From assembly GCA_009760855.2 (NCBI GenBank), contig WPIO01000010.1, positions 2,445,001 to 2,509,000 of the forward strand: a DNA stretch of 64,000 bases, read 5' to 3'. This document shows positions 12,801-23,264 of the stretch, one piece after another. Every line of letters starts with the position of its first letter. The stretch's first letter is position 1. The position numbers were made by a program, and so were the translations under genes. This stretch comes from Cristatella mucedo (Eukaryota > Bryozoa > Phylactolaemata > Cristatellidae). Below the pieces are notes generated by a model. The model had not been told where the DNA came from. It worked only from the letters and a program-made list of their open reading frames with translations, and did no database searches.

Positions 12801-14811
12801 GCTAGTCACGAAAGCAGAAAGCCTCGGTCTTTTTGCGAAACATGGTCTGCTCATCCTATCTATCTGCGGGTCTAGCTGTCGGCTTCTGTTTGCACCTGTC
12901 TCTTACCACATGCCTGCATGCCTCGGTCTATACGTATGTACTGCATAGGACATGTCTTAATCTGTTTCTCTAGATGCCCTGATCAATTTTGAATAGGTCG
13001 GACCAATATTTGGACATGCATAAAAAAATGGTCCACATAATCCCACGAAACTAAACAATCACAGTCGAAAGTCCAGCTTGTGGATCACTAGTTGACCGTT
13101 AGTGCACATGGTATCCTGCCATGCAAGTGACATACGAACTTGACCAAACAATTATAGCACGGGTACACTATAAATTACACTTGAAATTGAATACATGCCA
13201 CTTCATATAAACACGAAATGCATTAAAAAAGGACGTCAACACTAGAAAACACCTGTCAATGACCAAATAGCCACTGACAATGTCAACGGGGGCGTATGGG
13301 GATGATTGAGTAGCCACAGTAGGATGCAGCAAAATTGCAGAAGGTTATCACCACAACATAGCGACCCACAGCATACTATGCAAGTTTGCCTTTACCAAGT
13401 ACCTAAACGCAAGCATTATGAAATGCATTCATCAACTCAAAACAAAATTCTGTTATAATAATGACAACAGAACAAGAACTGCATTGTAATCAAACGCTGC
13501 CATGCACTTCTAGATCTTACTTTTATTTTATTTTTTATTTTATTTTATTTTTACCTTACTTTTCTGCTCCCAGCTCACACAGTGACAAGGAAGAAGATAC
13601 AGACACAAGCAAATACTAAATACATTACACACATGGCAAGCCTCGACAATTCGCGATGAATATGGTTGCAAGGCTAGAAAAAACCCAGAAGTTTAGCCAT
13701 ATGTCACATTTGCTGAGGAATCTTCGATTGCTTCAAATTGATCATCAGATTCAGAGCAAAATTCTTGCACTGACCCACAGGCTTGGCTCGTCATACCTAG
13801 CTCAACTGATGCACTAGCCTCTAGACTTCTCGGGCCCTCACGACCTCTTTGGACAATAAATTAGCTGTTCCATTCTTACTCTTATAGACTGTTGGTGACA
13901 GAAGCCTTTGCTCTGCAGGTCCTGGACTGTAGAACTCACGTCCACAATTCTTACACAACGACACCCTTTCTCCTGCTGCCGAATGCAGCATATCCTTCCT
14001 AGCCGTCCTGAGCTGCTACTTCCATGCCAGTCACATCATCGACTGCCCTCATGACTCAGCTATACTTCTCACTTTCTCTTAGTTTCGCGAGATAAAGTCT
14101 GTTAGCTACCGTATGCGTATCGGATTTGAGGGCACAATCGAAGACGTAACGTAACATCCACTTAGTCTTTATGGCTATGTAGAGTTACAGATGGATATAC
14201 AGGCCTGTATACACGACAGGCTTCCTTGACAGCACCTCAGGCATTTTGCAATTTAGAAGAGATTGTGCCATACCATATTTCAGATTAAATCAATGCAGTC
14301 ATGAATTAAAACCTGTCACTAGCAAATATTTGCTGGATGAAACTTGCTGGATCTTGGCAGAAGCCCAGGAAAGTCATAGGATTGCAAAACAGATAGTATA
14401 CAACACTTCACGCTCACAGGCTGCCAGCTAGGCTTCATCGAGCAGCAACAGTAGCTCAAGTAACGCCAGGACCTGATTAGGCAGGCAGACGTCACGTGCT
14501 GGGAGGGGCTGACGACCCAATCTATCGAGCCCCTGAGAGCAATGGGTACAGGCACAAACGCATACTGGCCGGTACAGTAAAAGCACAAAGTAGAAACACC
14601 GGCAGCCATTCCTAACCACAGCAAACCAGCAGCAAGATCTACACTACTACAATGCCAACTAGCATAAGGTCAAAACGGCAAGATTTCAAACAACAAAGAA
14701 GGCTATAAGGAAAAATCAGTCACGATATAACACCCATATGAAAAACTTACCGTCAGAACCCAGCAGATCATCTATGGAGGGGATCTTAGCTTTGGCTCCC
14801 GACTTCTTCAT
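3888..14811 (-). CDS. FBF1: FBF1-like ciliary transition-fibre protein, N-terminal exons (gene continues past left edge)
   Basis: Six minus-strand exons join without a stop and with matching phases: 14811-14751, 12690-12612, 9725-9635, 8921-8573, 4342-4259 and 4157-3888 (934 nt, about 311 residues). All have AG acceptors and GT donors. Exon 1 starts MKKSGAKAKIPSIDDLLGSD. Later exons carry acidic/hydrophobic patches: DVDFYKSLADDAGDSDISDA, then LDNLDDDLFGNLGKKKAG, a Ser/Thr/Pro/Ala-rich linker, PTLEELLANPE, a DFDDDDDLLAGLLSDDEEE block, and GDDIS at the last donor. This order and spacing match what I recall of the N-terminus of Fas-binding factor 1, a distal-appendage/transition-fibre protein that gates intraflagellar transport at the cilium base. 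The coiled-coil C-terminus is not in the window. The reading frame stays open upstream of the chosen ATG, and an acceptor-like site lies just 5' of it, so a further 5' exon is possible. The neighbour, NME5-like, is also ciliary. The exons are very likely real; the family name is probable. Confidence 0.7.
4925..5735 (+). mobile_element. Tc1/mariner-type transposon remnant
   Basis: The N-terminal helix-turn-helix region reads ITSGLDEMGLSNQQAARTL. Further on come VKFGDRSVMVYSCF and WQQHNDPKHTAKAF, the typical Tc1 motif around the second catalytic aspartate. Frames are broken, and a LINE tail is inserted after VKFGDRSVMVYSCFCFSAIG. Confidence 0.75.
5345..5442 (+). mobile_element. LINE 3' tail nested inside the Tc1 remnant
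   Basis: Carries TTTGCAGCAAATGTAAAG, the AAGAGATCGAGTTCTCTGAG hairpin and a terminal ATT repeat. Tc1 coding motifs lie on both sides, so this 3' fragment landed in the transposon. Confidence 0.7.
5755..5830 (-). mobile_element. LINE 3' tail
   Basis: AGAGAACTTAATCTCTATCC flanked by GCCCT and AGGCGC arms; the same hairpin tail in minus orientation. Confidence 0.65.
5840..7020. other. Intronic DNA without recognised genes
   Basis: Part of the 4.2 kb FBF1-like intron. AT-rich, with no clear coding signal or repeat family. Confidence 0.5.
7028..7140 (-). mobile_element. tRNA-derived SINE copy
   Basis: The reverse complement carries CCAGTGGTAAGGTGCATGC (A-box region) and GAGTTCGAGTCCTGC (B box), spaced as in a tRNA. 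It shares its body with copies at 43.5 and 17.9 kb. Confidence 0.6.
7560..8245 (+). mobile_element. CR1/L2-like LINE, 3' part
   Basis: Runs from remnants of KLVHTFVTSCLDY through the C-terminal block to the hairpin tail (GTGCCTAGAAAGAGATTTAA then TTCTCTTAGAGTGC). Frames are broken. Confidence 0.8.
9903..10258. other. GC-richer intronic patch, open in several frames
   Basis: Several overlapping 60-80 codon frames occur on both strands between two FBF1-like exons. None has consistent splice sites or a recognisable product. A run of nine G lies near 9912. Confidence 0.3.
10330..10505 (+). mobile_element. LINE 3' end
   Basis: 3' UTR words shared with other copies (CACAGTGCTTGCTGCATG), then the hairpin tail around 10452-10490 and a short ATT run. 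Confidence 0.7.
10860..10945 (+). mobile_element. Decayed LINE 3' tail
   Basis: CTTTCAGCCAGTAGTAAAGC ... ATTATCTTATGGCACC followed by an ATT repeat; a mutated version of the common tail. Confidence 0.45.
11290..12135 (+). mobile_element. CR1/L2-like LINE, well-preserved 3' part
   Basis: An uninterrupted 191-codon frame (11308-11883) covers the reverse-transcriptase C-terminus: HAFVTSRLDFCNSLLTG, RLQLVQNSAARLVCRE, DLHWLPVKRR and PKAWNSLPTCVRTS. It is followed by the 3' UTR and the hairpin tail at about 12075-12115. It is one of the youngest-looking copies here. Confidence 0.9.
13510..13555. repeat. TTTTA microsatellite
   Basis: Seven to eight imperfect TTTTA units. Confidence 0.8.
13690..14060 (+). 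mobile_element. Fragment of the second LINE family
   Basis: Decayed frames read LTHRLGSSYLAQLM and later ELTSTILTQ, matching the element at 52.7-53.5 kb (LTHKARHGLAPSYLAELL). It lies in the first FBF1-like intron. Confidence 0.55.
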
Positions 14812-14929
14812 GATGCAGCCGTCTATAACATACGAGATAAACGAGACGCCTGACATAGAGAATAGCAGAACAAGTTGATGGACAGAGAGGGTATAGTGAG
14901 CGTGAGTGAGAGAATGACACACACACACA

Positions 14930-15006
<77 letters not shown>

Positions 15007-16755
15007 ATAAACAGAAAAAGAGTGGGTGGTGACCACGTTATCAGGAGCAGCATTAACAAAGGCCGATAGTATTAACTTTCCTTTTTGAAAGTGACACATC
15101 AAGTTGTAATTAGGCTCACTAGCCTGAAATAAATCCAAAAATATGGCAACACAACTAATATCGACCTCTGCCTCTTGACATTAGCATATATAAGTATCAA
15201 TGAGATAGAGTCCATCAAGAAGCCTAGCTTTCAATGGTGGAAACCCAGTCCCCCAATTGGCGTTGTGCGAGCACAATGGGTACTAAATAGGTAGGCAGGC
15301 GACTAGTTTTGTAAAAGCTAACTGTCGAAGCTTCTCATTTACAATTTTAATCTTTTCCATTCCAGATTTCCAAGCACATTGGCAACAACTGATCGTTCAG
15401 CTTTTATTTTTTGCAAGCTCTGAACAGAACATTCATGCTCGAAGTAGATGGTACTGTTGATTCAGAGGGATCCACTCATAATTGGCAGGAACTCGTGTGG
15501 GTGTGGGTTACGCAAACCTGGGTTAGTACTTCTGATGTACAGATTGTAATATAACCTGAGGGCAAGTAAGGCAGCATAACCCGACAGCAAGCACGTGCAT
15601 TTGCTGGCCTGTCAAGTTCTTCACGATAAGGTCAGATGACAACGTTAGTATGAGTACAATACAAGCAGTCCCGGTCCCTTGCTCGTATGCATCGCCAGCA
15701 AAGATCTTACAGGTCAAGCCATGAATTTTTTGGGAAATTTTAAATAAAACATGAGTCCTACCGTTGTGCAAGCATTCGTTTCGCACAGCAGAGGTGCAAC
15801 AGGAATGGGCGGTTTTCAAATATAGACAGATGACAACATCGTTTGACAGCAGCGGTTAGATCACTCCCAGAGCTCGCTGCAGCCATGGAAGCTATCGCAC
15901 ACATAGCCGCTACACAAATGCGAAATCGTGAGGCAATCCACAAAAACGACCCAGCAAGTGAGACAATTAAGCTTGGGACGAGCAAATCACTGCATGCGCT
16001 CGCAAGTATTGCCACTCTCCCGATCATAGCGCAGTAGCTATAGAACTCTCATCAGTTGAATAAGCAGCTTCCCAAGTAGGTGCAACGAAAAAAATCTGCG
16101 ACAACTAATGTATTTTCAGAATTTTTTAGAATTTTCTAAACAATGCACATAAACTAACGAACTGCTGTGACACTACTAGAGAATGCTAACTGGGTAGATA
16201 GACCTTACATCAAGCCCAAAACTTTGACACAAGCGGTAGCTGGCCGTCAAACATACCTGGTCCAAGAAGCGGCGAAACTATTCCGCGGGATATACGACAA
16301 TGTCTCGGCAGGCACTAACGACCACGCCGCAGCACCTCCAGACGCTTTCTCACGATAGTCCGTTAACCGAGGCAAAAACGGCTAGTGGATGGAACTGGGA
16401 TATTGTTCTGGCAGGCTTCGATATGGTCTCGCGCGCGCATCGCAGATTCCCAACTAGAATCCACCATCTCCCCAGTCAACCGTACCCGTACCGACCGACG
16501 CGTTACCTGGACAAATTCAGCCCGCGTAACGCGGTGCAGGTCCGGCGTGAGTTACCAACGGACATTGCCTGTTTTGTAACAGAGTTAGGAGGTAAATACT
16601 TAAATTGTTATGAATTATAACTAATTAAATATTTAAATATATATAATTGACGTGCAATGTTTTACCATTTCCAGCACTCATACTTACCGCCGCACAGTGT
16701 CCTGTTGGTTACGGCGTTGGCAACGGTACTTGCCACCGGTGCGGGGAACCTAAGC
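14812..16755. promoter_or_regulatory. Divergent intergenic region between the FBF1-like and NME5-like genes
   Basis: The two genes point away from each other across this 1.9 kb. Two GC-richer patches (about 15840-16000 and 16250-16580) with several CG dinucleotides lie in it, which would suit a bidirectional promoter. A GTTGGCAAC half-site near 16718 resembles half of an RFX X-box, but I see no good full X-box. A long CA repeat lies at the FBF1 side. A Met-Ala-rich minus-strand reading frame at about 15895 has a good start context but no clear donor. Confidence 0.4.
14916..15003. repeat. CA dinucleotide microsatellite
   Basis: About 43 nearly perfect CA units, about 100 bases upstream of the first FBF1-like exon. 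Confidence 0.98.
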
Positions 16756-19700
16756 ATGTCCGCGTCTCAGGAGGAGGCTCCAGTCGTGGAGAGGCCAAAG
16801 ATATTTGTTGAAAGAACGCTGGCAATCATCAAACCAGATGGCGTACAAAAGTATGAAGAGATTAAAGACATAATCCTTCGATCAGGATTCTCTATACTGA
16901 ATGTGAGTAATAAGCTAACCAAGTCTTAACACAGGCGACCCACCTACTGTTACTTATGGTAATAGGATAAGCAGGACTAGGCAGAGACTTTTCTATGTAA
17001 TTTTATACTCTTAAGTAAATTTCACTAGACGTATGGAGTCAGTTAGTCATTTGATATCATGGTATGTTGAGAGCTTCGAGTAAGATTCAGTAATTTCAAC
17101 ATCGTTGATAAAGAGCTATGTGCCATGTCTCATCCATGCCAGCTTTCAATACCTGCTGAAAGCTAGCGTTAAGAATCACTTTTATCCAACGAATTCCAGA
17201 GTAAGCTTCTAGATTGGCGAAAACTCATCACCATTCGTCCCGAAACGTCTGGCCAGAACAGACTGTTTGTGCGTGAAGTGAATCTGGGGCTGCTATTTGC
17301 CAATGAGCAAGACGCTAGGGCTCGCTTAGCATCTTTATAGCAGCAGGTAAAGCAGTTTTATATGCTGACATATATTGTAAATCTCTAGCAGCCATGGTTT
17401 TCAACCTGCATTCATGCCAAAGAAGGTGGCAAGTTACCAGAATAAAGTATAGCCGAAGAATTATTTTGCAATGAAACTGACGCGGAGAGAAGATAAGGAT
17501 CTACATTTTCATGATATTAAAGCGTTCAGCAGTCGATTTCACTGAAACATGCTTATTTCTCTTGATTGCATGTGTAACGAACGTGACCTGGCTCGTTTGG
17601 GGATCGCTGCTCGCTTCTGAAATTTGAATGTCCGGCTATCTTCAATTAAGCAAGTGTCAAACGTCTTAGATATACTTTCGCTCTGCGTCAGCTCAGAAAA
17701 GCGACGCCGGAATTCACAGCACGCAATATCTGTATCAGTTGCTGAAACTAGAGTCAAATCACGGTGGAAAATTGTCACTATGATCTATTGACCCTCACAG
17801 GCTACCGTAAATAACCTATTGTGCAAAGCTTTAACTACGACTGTCGGAGTCCTGCTGCCTACAGCAGTCCTGACCAATTGCATGTTTTTTTTTCGGTCAA
17901 CCTTTCATAGTCTTTTTAGCCTGCCCCTGGCGATATGTCACAGATTTATGGATCCGATCTCGACCCTCGCCCAGGGATGTGATGCTCGAACTTTATGACT
18001 CATGACGTGGGCACGAATCGTGCAGCAGGCAATCTTTTAAGGTCAACTGCTAGCGGCGGTGATCGCCGTTAAGGCTCTTTTTCTGCTATTTAAATGAGGC
18101 AGTTTGGTCAGCTGATATTTACTTTAATTTAGCACTAGCTAATGAATATGAAAATGTTTCCGACCATAGCGGCATTAATGGGTTTTCTGTGACTGTATAC
18201 AAGATTAATTAAGACAAGGAACGGTTCCCTGAAGAATGCGAGCGAACCCAGTGCGAATTTGATTTATCGCGGGCTCTCCTTTGACCAAACCTATAACTAT
18301 AGGTATGGTTATCGATCTTATTACTCCAGCTCGGTGCCTAATACATCGGCGAGCCTTCGGTAATGCCCCTCTATTAGGCTTTGCTGACGGTCGCCTTCAC
18401 AGCCTGCACGAGCTAGATTGGCGAGCATAGAGAGCGCGTCGTCGTGGCAACGTCGTGTGCACGCTGTGTTCGTGGATTCATGCAGACCAGAAGAGTGCAG
18501 CTGACGCCTGAGCAAGCCAGCGACTTTTATACGGAACACTACGGCAAGCTCTTCTTCCCAAGCCTAGTGGCTTATATGAGTGGCGGCCCTATTATTGCAC
18601 TGGCACTGGCCAGGGAAAAGGCAATATCGTACTGGCGAGAACTAATTGGTCCAACCAATACGCTGAAAGCAAGACAGACTCATCCAGATTGGTAAGTCAA
18701 CGCGAAGCTTGCTCTCCTAGTTGAACGTCAGATTATGCCACTGTCCATTTCCATTACCTTACTGGATCGTGATGTGACACGAAACCTACTTGTATGGGAG
18801 CTCGATAGCTTGAGATTGCCTGCCTACGATGCTGTCTCATTGCCCACCGGTGTTTTCGTTTACAATGGCCGTGCCCTATTTTAGCCTGAGAGCTATTTAT
18901 GGTACAGACGACCAAAGAAACGCCTTGCACGGGAGTGACTCGTACATCAATGCTGAGAGGGAGCTGCGATTCTTTTTCCATGACAGTGAGCACGCAAGCA
19001 GATGTTGTCGTTATGCATGTCACACACTGAAAAGCTCGCCACACAGTAAACTCACTTCGTCGAGCCTCGTTGCCACTTGCAGGTATCGTCGAACCCGTGC
19101 CCAATGCACAGGCCGCCAAGGACTACCTCGCGAAGCACATAAATCCTACACTATTGAAAGGTCTGACTCAACTCAGTAAGAAGAAGCCTGATGACCCAGT
19201 GGTAAGAGTTTGGTTTTAATGTACAGTTGTCCACATATTTCTGGATACCAATAGAATTCACTTTCTTGGCAGGCTAGCAATAATGCTAAGTGAACGAATT
19301 CTCTTTGAAACATCAGTCCGCCATAGTTCACTTCTGTCTCAGATTCCTAAGTAGTCTTGATACATTCAAAATGCATATTTTTAAGCAGGTTTATGTCCGC
19401 AGCGGATTAGCTACCAATAAAAAGTTTTCATGATAGAAACCCACAGTGGATCTACGTGACTGCGCGAGTCTGTTTCGAAAAGAAGATGACTTATCTAAAA
19501 AATGGTACCGTAAAAATTGAGCCGCCATTGTAGCGTTTTCACGTAACATACAACCATTTCACGGTAAGCATATCTACCAATAGGCTGTCTTTCTTCTAAT
19601 TTTCTAGCTCGGCTTGCTGTGTCTTCACAGCCGAGCCAGAGTCACCCTCCAAGAGTTCGCAGGTTAGACTGCTACCACTAACTCCCAGCTGATCCATAAT

Positions 19701-20246
19701 CTTCTTTGCTGCTGCAGTCGGTCTTTAATGCAGATCGGGCGGTAGCTGCGTAATTTTCCATGTCCGTGGAAATTGTGTACATTCTTCGAAATATCCTATT
19801 CTCCAAAGAGCTTGCACTCGGGACAAACCGCACATGGGCTGCGCTTAACGGTGGGAACAAACGCTTTGGTACCAATACATTCACCAAAAATCGTCAAGCA
19901 AAGCCATTAACGGCACGCAAATGCATATTGCGTAGGAAGGGAGGAAATTCCCTTAGGGGGCTTTGGAAGTGTGCTATTATTATTATTTTTTTGTTTACTA
20001 GTACCACCTTAGCCCAAAAGTAACGGACTTACAAGATTGAAGCTGGTGTTATACAAGCTATCAGTTGATGACAGCAATTCATGCAAGCCAGTCAGATACA
20101 CAAGAGATGCAGGGAGCCATATATATATATATATATATATATAGGTATATATATGTGTGTATGTATATATGTATATATATATATATATATATATAGGTAT
20201 ATATATGTGTGTATGTATATATGTATATATATATATACATATACAT

Positions 20247-20295
<49 letters not shown>

Positions 20296-20302
20296 TATAC
20301 AT

Positions 20303-20382
<80 letters not shown>

Positions 20383-21600
20383 CTGGCTCCCAGCATCTTT
20401 TGTGTATATGAGAACGCCCATTCAAAATTTCAAAATGGCGTTATAATTAAGTTCTTAAACCTGAAATGCTGTTTGCAATAATGTGGAATACAAAAAACGC
20501 AGTTTTACGACGCCTACTGTTGAAATGGCAGCTGTACCGCAATTCAATTATGTTGGATGACTGCTGGCTCGGGCCGTTGAAGGCCATAGGATAAAACTCC
20601 CGAGCGCAGTGGCCTGAATTTTTGAAGGTGAACGGTGAACACACTGTACTTACACAACGTAGAATAAAACCGCAGTTACGCTGCATCTATTGTGGTGATA
20701 CAAGCTATATTGTAGTTTAAAGATGTCGGGAGACCAGCTGGCCGAGGCGATAGCATGAAAATGCCCATGCCCATCCCAACGCTACGAAGTTTGGTTGGTA
20801 AACCCAGAAAACTGTCTTCGATTATGTGAAATAAAAATTGCAGTTACTCGACGCTTTTCAAGGAAATGACAGCTGTATCGCAATTAGAGTATGTTCGGAG
20901 GTTGGCTGGCCCGGGCCATGAGAGAAATAGCATGAGAACGCGCAAATACAATCGTATGGAATTCGGTTGGTAAACATGGAATGGGATTCCGATATAACAT
21001 TCGGAAAATGTCTGTGCTAGGGACGATGAAGAACCAGCCTGCGTCTGGGTGCCCTCTGGCTTCCACTAGGAAGGATGATCGGCCCCTGAAAATGGAGTGC
21101 CTGAAGGCCCCGCTTTGCCCCTGCTCGAGTCCATGCCAAAGCACTCGGGCTCATTACCGGCAAGATCCTCAGTGAGCAGACGGTGAGGCAAAGGGTCAAA
21201 GAACAAGGGTTTATGGCAAGGGTGGCAAAGAAAGCTCCGATACTGAATAAAACCCATAACGAAGCTCGTCTTTTGTGGGCGTGGCAACATAGGCACTGGG
21301 CTAACGAAGATTAGACGTCGGTACTCTTTACCGACGAAAGTAAGTACACCGTGTATGGTAGCTGCAAACGTCGATCCAACGTTTGACGCAGGAGTGACGA
21401 AGCATATGCTCAGGTCTGCCAGCAACATAGTGTGAAGTTCGGGCCAGGATCAATGATGGTGAGGGGAAGCTTCGTAGCGTGTAGCAGTCCAGCGGTGTAG
21501 CAGTCCTTCGCCGCGTTCGAGGACAGAATGAAAAAAGACGGCTACCTGCTAATCCTGGACGACTTTGCCGTGCCCAGTGCATCGCGACTGCTAGGCACTC

Positions 21601-21651
<51 letters not shown>

Positions 21652-22601
21652 ACAGGACAACGATCCAAAACATACTGCAGAAGTTTCGCTGCACTTTCTC
21701 GACAGGTTTCCTCATTCACACGCTTGCAGTGGCCGAGTCCGAGTCCGGACCTTAACCCGATTGAACATCTGTGGGTCGAGGTTCAGAGTCGGCTGAGAGC
21801 TATAGACACTAAAATAAGATCGCCGGCAGAATTGTGGGACAAAGTGCAAGCGGTCTGGAATGCTAAACCATTCAACATAACTCTAAAACTCGTCGAGTCC
21901 ATGCCAGCCCGAAGAGCTGAAGTGGTCATTAATCGGGGAAGGGCCACTTCCCTACTTGATTTAGTGTTTCAACTGCCCATGCTGCGGTTGCCGTGTTAAA
22001 AAATTGTGTGCTGGACTGTTTTATTTACTTTGGCATCAATTTCACTTGTTCAGATGCGCCGCGAGGACTTTAAAACTGTCAATAGTCGACCAGGCGGCCA
22101 TAGTTGGAGTCGGTGTGGCAAAACCTATGGCCGCAAGTGTATATATAAATATATATAGATATAAAACAATATATGTAAATAATGAGGTAGGTAAATATTT
22201 TAATAGGTGGACAGACGTAGAGATATAGATAGATTGACTGATATGAATATTAGTAGGTAGATAAAGAGAGACCTTATGAACGGCGTTAACTAAATAAAAG
22301 ACTAGACATAATTTGGAAGAAGAATGCATTTGAAAGAGGTGGGTATTTTAAGAACTTTCTCAGACATAATTGCGAATAACATCACCAGCTCGACCATGAT
22401 GAGGAAGTACCGCGTTAAAACTAACTTGAGTCCTACAGGCATTAACTTTAAGATTGTCGATTGTGATCCTTCGATTTCAATTGATTCCAATACGACATGT
22501 GTTTTGGTTTCTCGTTGCAGCTGTGGCTAGCAGACTGGCTAATCCAAAACAATCCAAACAAGCCACGAGTAAAGGAGACGTATACGATACAAGAATCCTG
22601 A
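16756..22601 (+). CDS. NME5: NME5-like nucleoside diphosphate kinase homolog with Dpy-30 motif (complete, five exons)
   Basis: Exons 16756-16902, 18486-18691, 18885-18985, 19083-19201 and 22521-22601 join in phase into 217 residues, close to the family's usual length of about 210. All introns are GT-AG. The NDK fold runs from about residue 15 ([13 protein letters not shown]) through [13 protein letters not shown] and [13 protein letters not shown] to [17 protein letters not shown], which keeps the histidine used for phosphotransfer in active NDKs. A C-terminal Dpy-30-type helix pair follows ([18 protein letters not shown], then [15 protein letters not shown]). NDK plus Dpy-30 is the NME5/radial-spoke RSP23 architecture, found in axonemal radial spokes. 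The start at 16756 was chosen because homologs begin a few residues before the kinase core; an in-frame upstream ATG at 16657 adds a hydrophobic leader that I consider untranslated. Intron 4 (3.3 kb) is packed with repeats and a Tc1 remnant. A polyadenylation signal follows at 22752. Confidence 0.93.
17950..18130 (+). mobile_element. tRNA-derived SINE copy
   Basis: Shares CCGTTAAGGCTC ... TGCTATTTAAATGA and GTCAGCT with the 43.5 kb copy; a weak B box (GGCACGAATCGTGC) precedes it. In NME5-like intron 1. Confidence 0.5.
20010..20975 (+). repeat. Diverged tandem repeats (about 170-200 base unit) in NME5-like intron 4
   Basis: Three to four copies share blocks such as ATAAAAACGCAGTTACGACG, TGGCAGCTGTACCGCAATT, GCTGGCCCGGGCC and GATAGCATGAAAACGCC; unit starts near 20010, 20410, 20640 and 20812. 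They abut the Tc1 remnant downstream and may be its subterminal repeats. Confidence 0.5.
20097..20407. repeat. TA/CA microsatellite bounded by 23-base inverted repeats
   Basis: Left arm TACACAAGAGATGCAGGGAG plus CCA (20097-20119) and right arm TGGCTCCCAGCATCTTTTGT plus GTA (20385-20407) are inverted with two mismatches. Between them lie about 265 bases of TA, TATG and CA repeats. Confidence 0.8.
20975..22000 (+). mobile_element. Tc1/mariner-type transposase remnant
   Basis: Frames in order carry [45 protein letters not shown] (first catalytic Asp region), [11 protein letters not shown] (second) and [20 protein letters not shown] (the terminal D/E block). This is the DD34E Tc1 layout. It is broken by frameshifts, a stop before SVLFTDES and a TA microsatellite at 21602-21650. 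It sits in NME5-like intron 4 in the gene's orientation. Confidence 0.85.
21602..21650. repeat. TA microsatellite interrupting the Tc1 transposase
   Basis: About 24 perfect TA units just before the [10 protein letters not shown] codons. Confidence 0.97.
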
Positions 22602-22751
22602 GGATTCCTCAAGCTTTGTATGTAAGCGACTAGCTTTCTCACAGCGAAAACACCACCGACATCTTACTGCTTACAGCAAGCTGCATTGCCAACGCAACTT
22701 ATTTTTTGACCCCTATGGTCCGCTGTCATATATTTAAAGTCACGCCGTTAT

Positions 22752-22757
22752 AATAAA
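22752..22757 (+). promoter_or_regulatory. Polyadenylation signal of the NME5-like gene
   Basis: A canonical AATAAA lies about 150 bases after the NME5-like stop codon, on the same strand, in an AT-rich stretch. Confidence 0.6.
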
Positions 22758-23009
22758 ATTATAGATACAATTTCCATAATTAGATCTTAGCAATGAGCTT
22801 GGGTCACTACTATTGCACGCCGCTGGGTTGCACGAAGCGCATGCAAAGGCCAGCTAAGCGTTGTACCAGGAAGTCTACTGTCAGTGTGCTTCTCAGCCTG
22901 AGGGCTGGGCTTAGCGCAAGTTTGTTATTACGCAGGCGTAGTTTACAAGCCGACGCCAACACATGCTGCTACCAAAATGTGAATAAAGGTATACAGACAA
23001 ACACGCACG

Positions 23010-23149
23010 CAGGCGGGCGCGCGCGAGCGCGCGCGCACACACACACACACAAACACACAAACACACAAACACACAAACACACAAACACACAAACACACAA
23101 ACACACAAACACACAAACACACAAACACACAAACACACACACACACAAA

Positions 23150-23192
<43 letters not shown>
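23010..23192. repeat. Compound microsatellite GC / ACACACAA / CA / TA
   Basis: A GC-alternating start, then about twelve ACACACAA octamers, plain CA and a TA run. Confidence 0.97.
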
Positions 23193-23193
<1 letters not shown>

Positions 23194-23264
23194 CTGCATA
23201 ATTTTAGACACTTATACGCACACAAGGGTATATGCAGTATCTATATAAATGTGCGTATACACTT

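Noticed and set aside
14716-15138. 140-codon minus-strand ORF containing a Cys-Val repeat
   Set aside because: The middle is the CA microsatellite. Only the last part (from ATG 14811) is taken as an FBF1-like exon.
15843-16037. Possible first FBF1-like exon on the minus strand (MAAASSGSDLTAAVK)
   Set aside because: Good start context but no donor that joins in phase to the 14.8 kb exon.
16657-16755. Upstream ATG adding 33 residues to NME5
   Set aside because: The hydrophobic extension is not seen in the family as I know it; the ATG at 16756 gives the expected length.
20009-20481. Six overlapping ORFs of Tyr-Ile and Cys-Val repeats
   Set aside because: TA and CA microsatellite translations.
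23034-23160. Regular octamer array considered as a CRISPR-like repeat
   Set aside because: ACACACAA units follow each other without unique spacers, and the genome is eukaryotic.
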